From contig NC_061064.1 of assembly GCF_021917145.1 (NCBI RefSeq), forward strand, positions 5,135,981 to 5,199,980: a stretch of DNA of 64,000 nucleotides, given 5' to 3'. The translations under genes and the position numbers were made by a program. Under the pieces are notes generated by a model. It saw nothing but the letters and a program-made list of their open reading frames with translations, was not told where the DNA came from and searched no databases. The stretch comes from Hypomesus transpacificus (Eukaryota; Chordata; Actinopteri; Osmeriformes; Osmeridae). Shown here in pieces: positions 61,681 through 64,000 of the stretch (position 1 is the first letter of the stretch; each line of letters starts with the position of its first letter).

Positions 61681-64000
61681 AAGCTCTGTATATGGAATTG
61701 AAACGTTTTTTATTTTCCCAAAACAACACGTCGACCTCCTAATGAATACATAGCTGATTCTGATGGTTCTTGGCAAGGACAAACCTTTAAATCATACCAG
61801 GATTGTTTTTGGAATCAACAATGCTTTTTCCTCTCTAAGCATTACTGTAATTGATTACACCTCCAAGTGTTAAAAAAATATCAAATGAACACTGTACTGA
61901 CAGTAAAGAAAATGAACACTACTGATTACAACTAAGGATCAACCTCACATCCTGGGAAAGTGTTTGTTTGGACATTCCATCTCTTTACAAGGATCACATC
62001 TATCATTGCCTTAGGCAATCTTTAGGGGGACCTCCGTATGGCCAAATAACCAATTAAAAGACTCAAAATTGAATTTATTCCAAAACAAAGGGTTAGATTG
62101 TTTGCCGAGGGAACATACTTGGCACTCTGTCGAGCGGAGGTATTGCCCTCTGACCAGTCTTGTGTTGGCTGAAGTGGTTCTCATGATTTTAAACAGACAG
62201 AAATAGCTTTCGAGTAGGTTGCTGGTTCGGCATCTTGGCCCGTATTACGTAAAAGCTCTCACACGCTGGAGCTCCAAACTACACCAGACATACGAACCGC
62301 CGCTTGTTGCCAAGATAGCAACAAACACTATGGAACTGCAGGGGAGGGACAGTATTATTTATGGAATGCAATCATTGTTATATTAGCTTTATAGAGAGGC
62401 CTTTTATGACCCCTAGGTTTGTTTGCAGTAGTCACTTAATCCTTACAAATTGGTTGAGAAGTGGGTTGTGTGTTTAACTGTCTTTTTATGTTAGGGAGTG
62501 TAACGGTGAAAAAATATACCACAGAGAAAGTTCCAGATTGAATCTTAGCCAGTAGTCAAGCCAAACCTCTGTCAGTGATACCAAACCATTTTCAGGCTGT
62601 GATAACACATGGGGCCAATGAAACAGAAGGTTGTTCACACAAACCTGCAAATCTTCAGCATGCTCTCACACCAAGCATTGTCTATAGGCCCGCTGTAGGT
62701 TTGTGTGTAAATACAGAATGGGATAGGGAAACCTAGGGTAAAGGTAAAATAGGTAAGCTAAAAAGAAAGGCTGTGTCCCCTTATAAACATATTGTGTAAG
62801 CTAATGAAGCCCCCTGAGTGTTGCTTAGTAACACAGTGATACAGGTCAGTGCAAGTGGAATGTACATTTCAGATTTTTGGAGGGGCCGGCTACTTTCCAG
62901 TCAATTGTGTTTCAGCAATCCTGTTCCAGGCAATCGCCTTTGGTGAGGCGGAACCACTGTCAGTCAAACTTGAGCAAGAGGAAAGTGACAAAGTTCAGAC
63001 AAGAATTGAAGGGGGGCTGTTTGTCATATTTGAATGTGTTACCTATTGCAGCTTTATATGAGAATAGAGAATAGAGAGCCAGGTCTATGTGCAGGCTTGC
63101 TCTCCACACAACCCTCTCTGTCGACAGACTCAAGGATTCCTCAGTCATTGGCATCCCTCCGACTGGCAGCTGGGCTGAAGGATATGTGTGTGTATGTGTG
63201 TGTGTATGTGTGTGTGTATGTGTGTGTGTATGTGTGTGTGTGTGTGCATTCCCTCTGTCTGCTGTCTGTCGGTGGGGCCATTGTCGCCACTTGCGAGTAG
63301 GTGAACCTAACCTGTTGAGTGACTTGTCACAAGTTGCCCTCTATGTTGCTGCCCAGCCCAAGGGCCACTGACAGGACCAGAGTTGGAAACCTTGTTTCTG
63401 ACAACTTGGTCTGTCAAAGAGCTTATGAGGTGAGTAGAACCATGCTGCCCCCTCAGCCATGCTTGTATGAGCTGGACTATGCAGTATAGTATGGATTTAC
63501 TGTGAAACCTGACTTCAGTCATTTCATATCAAGCAACATCTCCATTCATTTTCCTCAATGCGAAAGCCAGAGCAGCTGTAACAGCAAAATGAAACGGTAA
63601 AAAACATGGTTGAGTAAGATTAACTTGTTTAGTTCGTCTTAATTAAATCCTGTGAAAGCTGAACGTAGAATGAACATGGAGCATGTATTGTAAATAGTAG
63701 AGTCTTGAATCTGAACTATTCACCCAACAAAGTAATATGTAAAGCTTAATCCGGATTCTTTCAATTTTCACAGTACTTTAGTAAAAATATAATATCAAAT
63801 TCACCCCCTTTGAACAGTTCCATTAATGTTAGCAGTTAACTATTTACCAATGGTCAAAAATGCTTATTGTTTATGCTTAAGTTTATTTGAAAATCTCTCA
63901 GTATATATATACATATATTATATATCAACTCAATCCGTCTGAAAGGTTAGTTGAAAGAGTAAGCTTATCTACTCTATGCATGTCACATCTCAGTGACCTC
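61681..64000. other. No gene seen downstream of wnt11
   Basis: AT-rich sequence without recognisable exons or mobile-element ends, apart from the GT repeat at 63183-63247 and a short TATATA run near 63902-63924. Confidence 0.5.
63183..63247. repeat. (GT)n microsatellite with regular TATG interruptions
   Basis: A TGTGTGTA-type repeat of about 65 bp in which every fourth or fifth GT is replaced by AT. Confidence 0.9.

Overview
This is a teleost fish nuclear genomic window. Genes are split into many small exons with GT/AG introns. Every protein I could assemble aligns end to end with a vertebrate family, and the intergenic DNA carries MITEs, a tRNA-derived SINE and long microsatellites. I cannot name the species. 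All exon joins were read by eye from splice signals, reading-frame continuity and family knowledge; no search was run.

Layout, left to right: b3gat1 (+, 1218-3065); a GH35 beta-galactosidase-like gene, glb1l2-like (-, 5039-10190); ei24 (+, 13161-15403); stt3a (+, 18288-23035), whose 3' end is copied in tandem at 23881-24651; a small CD225/IFITM-family gene (+, 25215-25694) with a 15-bp repeat inside its coding exon; ckap2 (+, 27960-31411); thap12 (+, 32450-35160); a much larger THAP12-like gene (+, 36268-46359); about 6 kb without a recognisable gene; and wnt11 (+, 54444-60757). From memory of the human map, b3gat1/glb1l2, ei24/stt3a and thap12/wnt11 are neighbour pairs on human 11q, so this is a rearranged segment of that ancestral chromosome. 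ckap2 appears to come from elsewhere.

The most unusual locus is the second THAP12-like gene. Eleven exons splice in one unbroken frame to a predicted 2458-residue protein with one N-terminal THAP zinc finger and four tandem, strongly diverged copies of the THAP12 body, which is a domesticated hAT-transposase core. Each copy is a cassette of one short exon plus one large exon, with phase 0 at both ends. The single-module five-exon thap12 directly upstream supplies the template.

Other points worth attention: the glb1l2-like protein is full length, but the expected GH35 acid/base glutamate is a lysine, which suggests a pseudoenzyme. The CD225-gene repeat forms six evenly spaced perfect p53 half-site matches. 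The stt3a tail duplication is over 99% identical between copies. The genes are mostly independent housekeeping or signalling genes (glycosylation, ER biology, mitosis, transcription, Wnt signalling), not an operon-like system.
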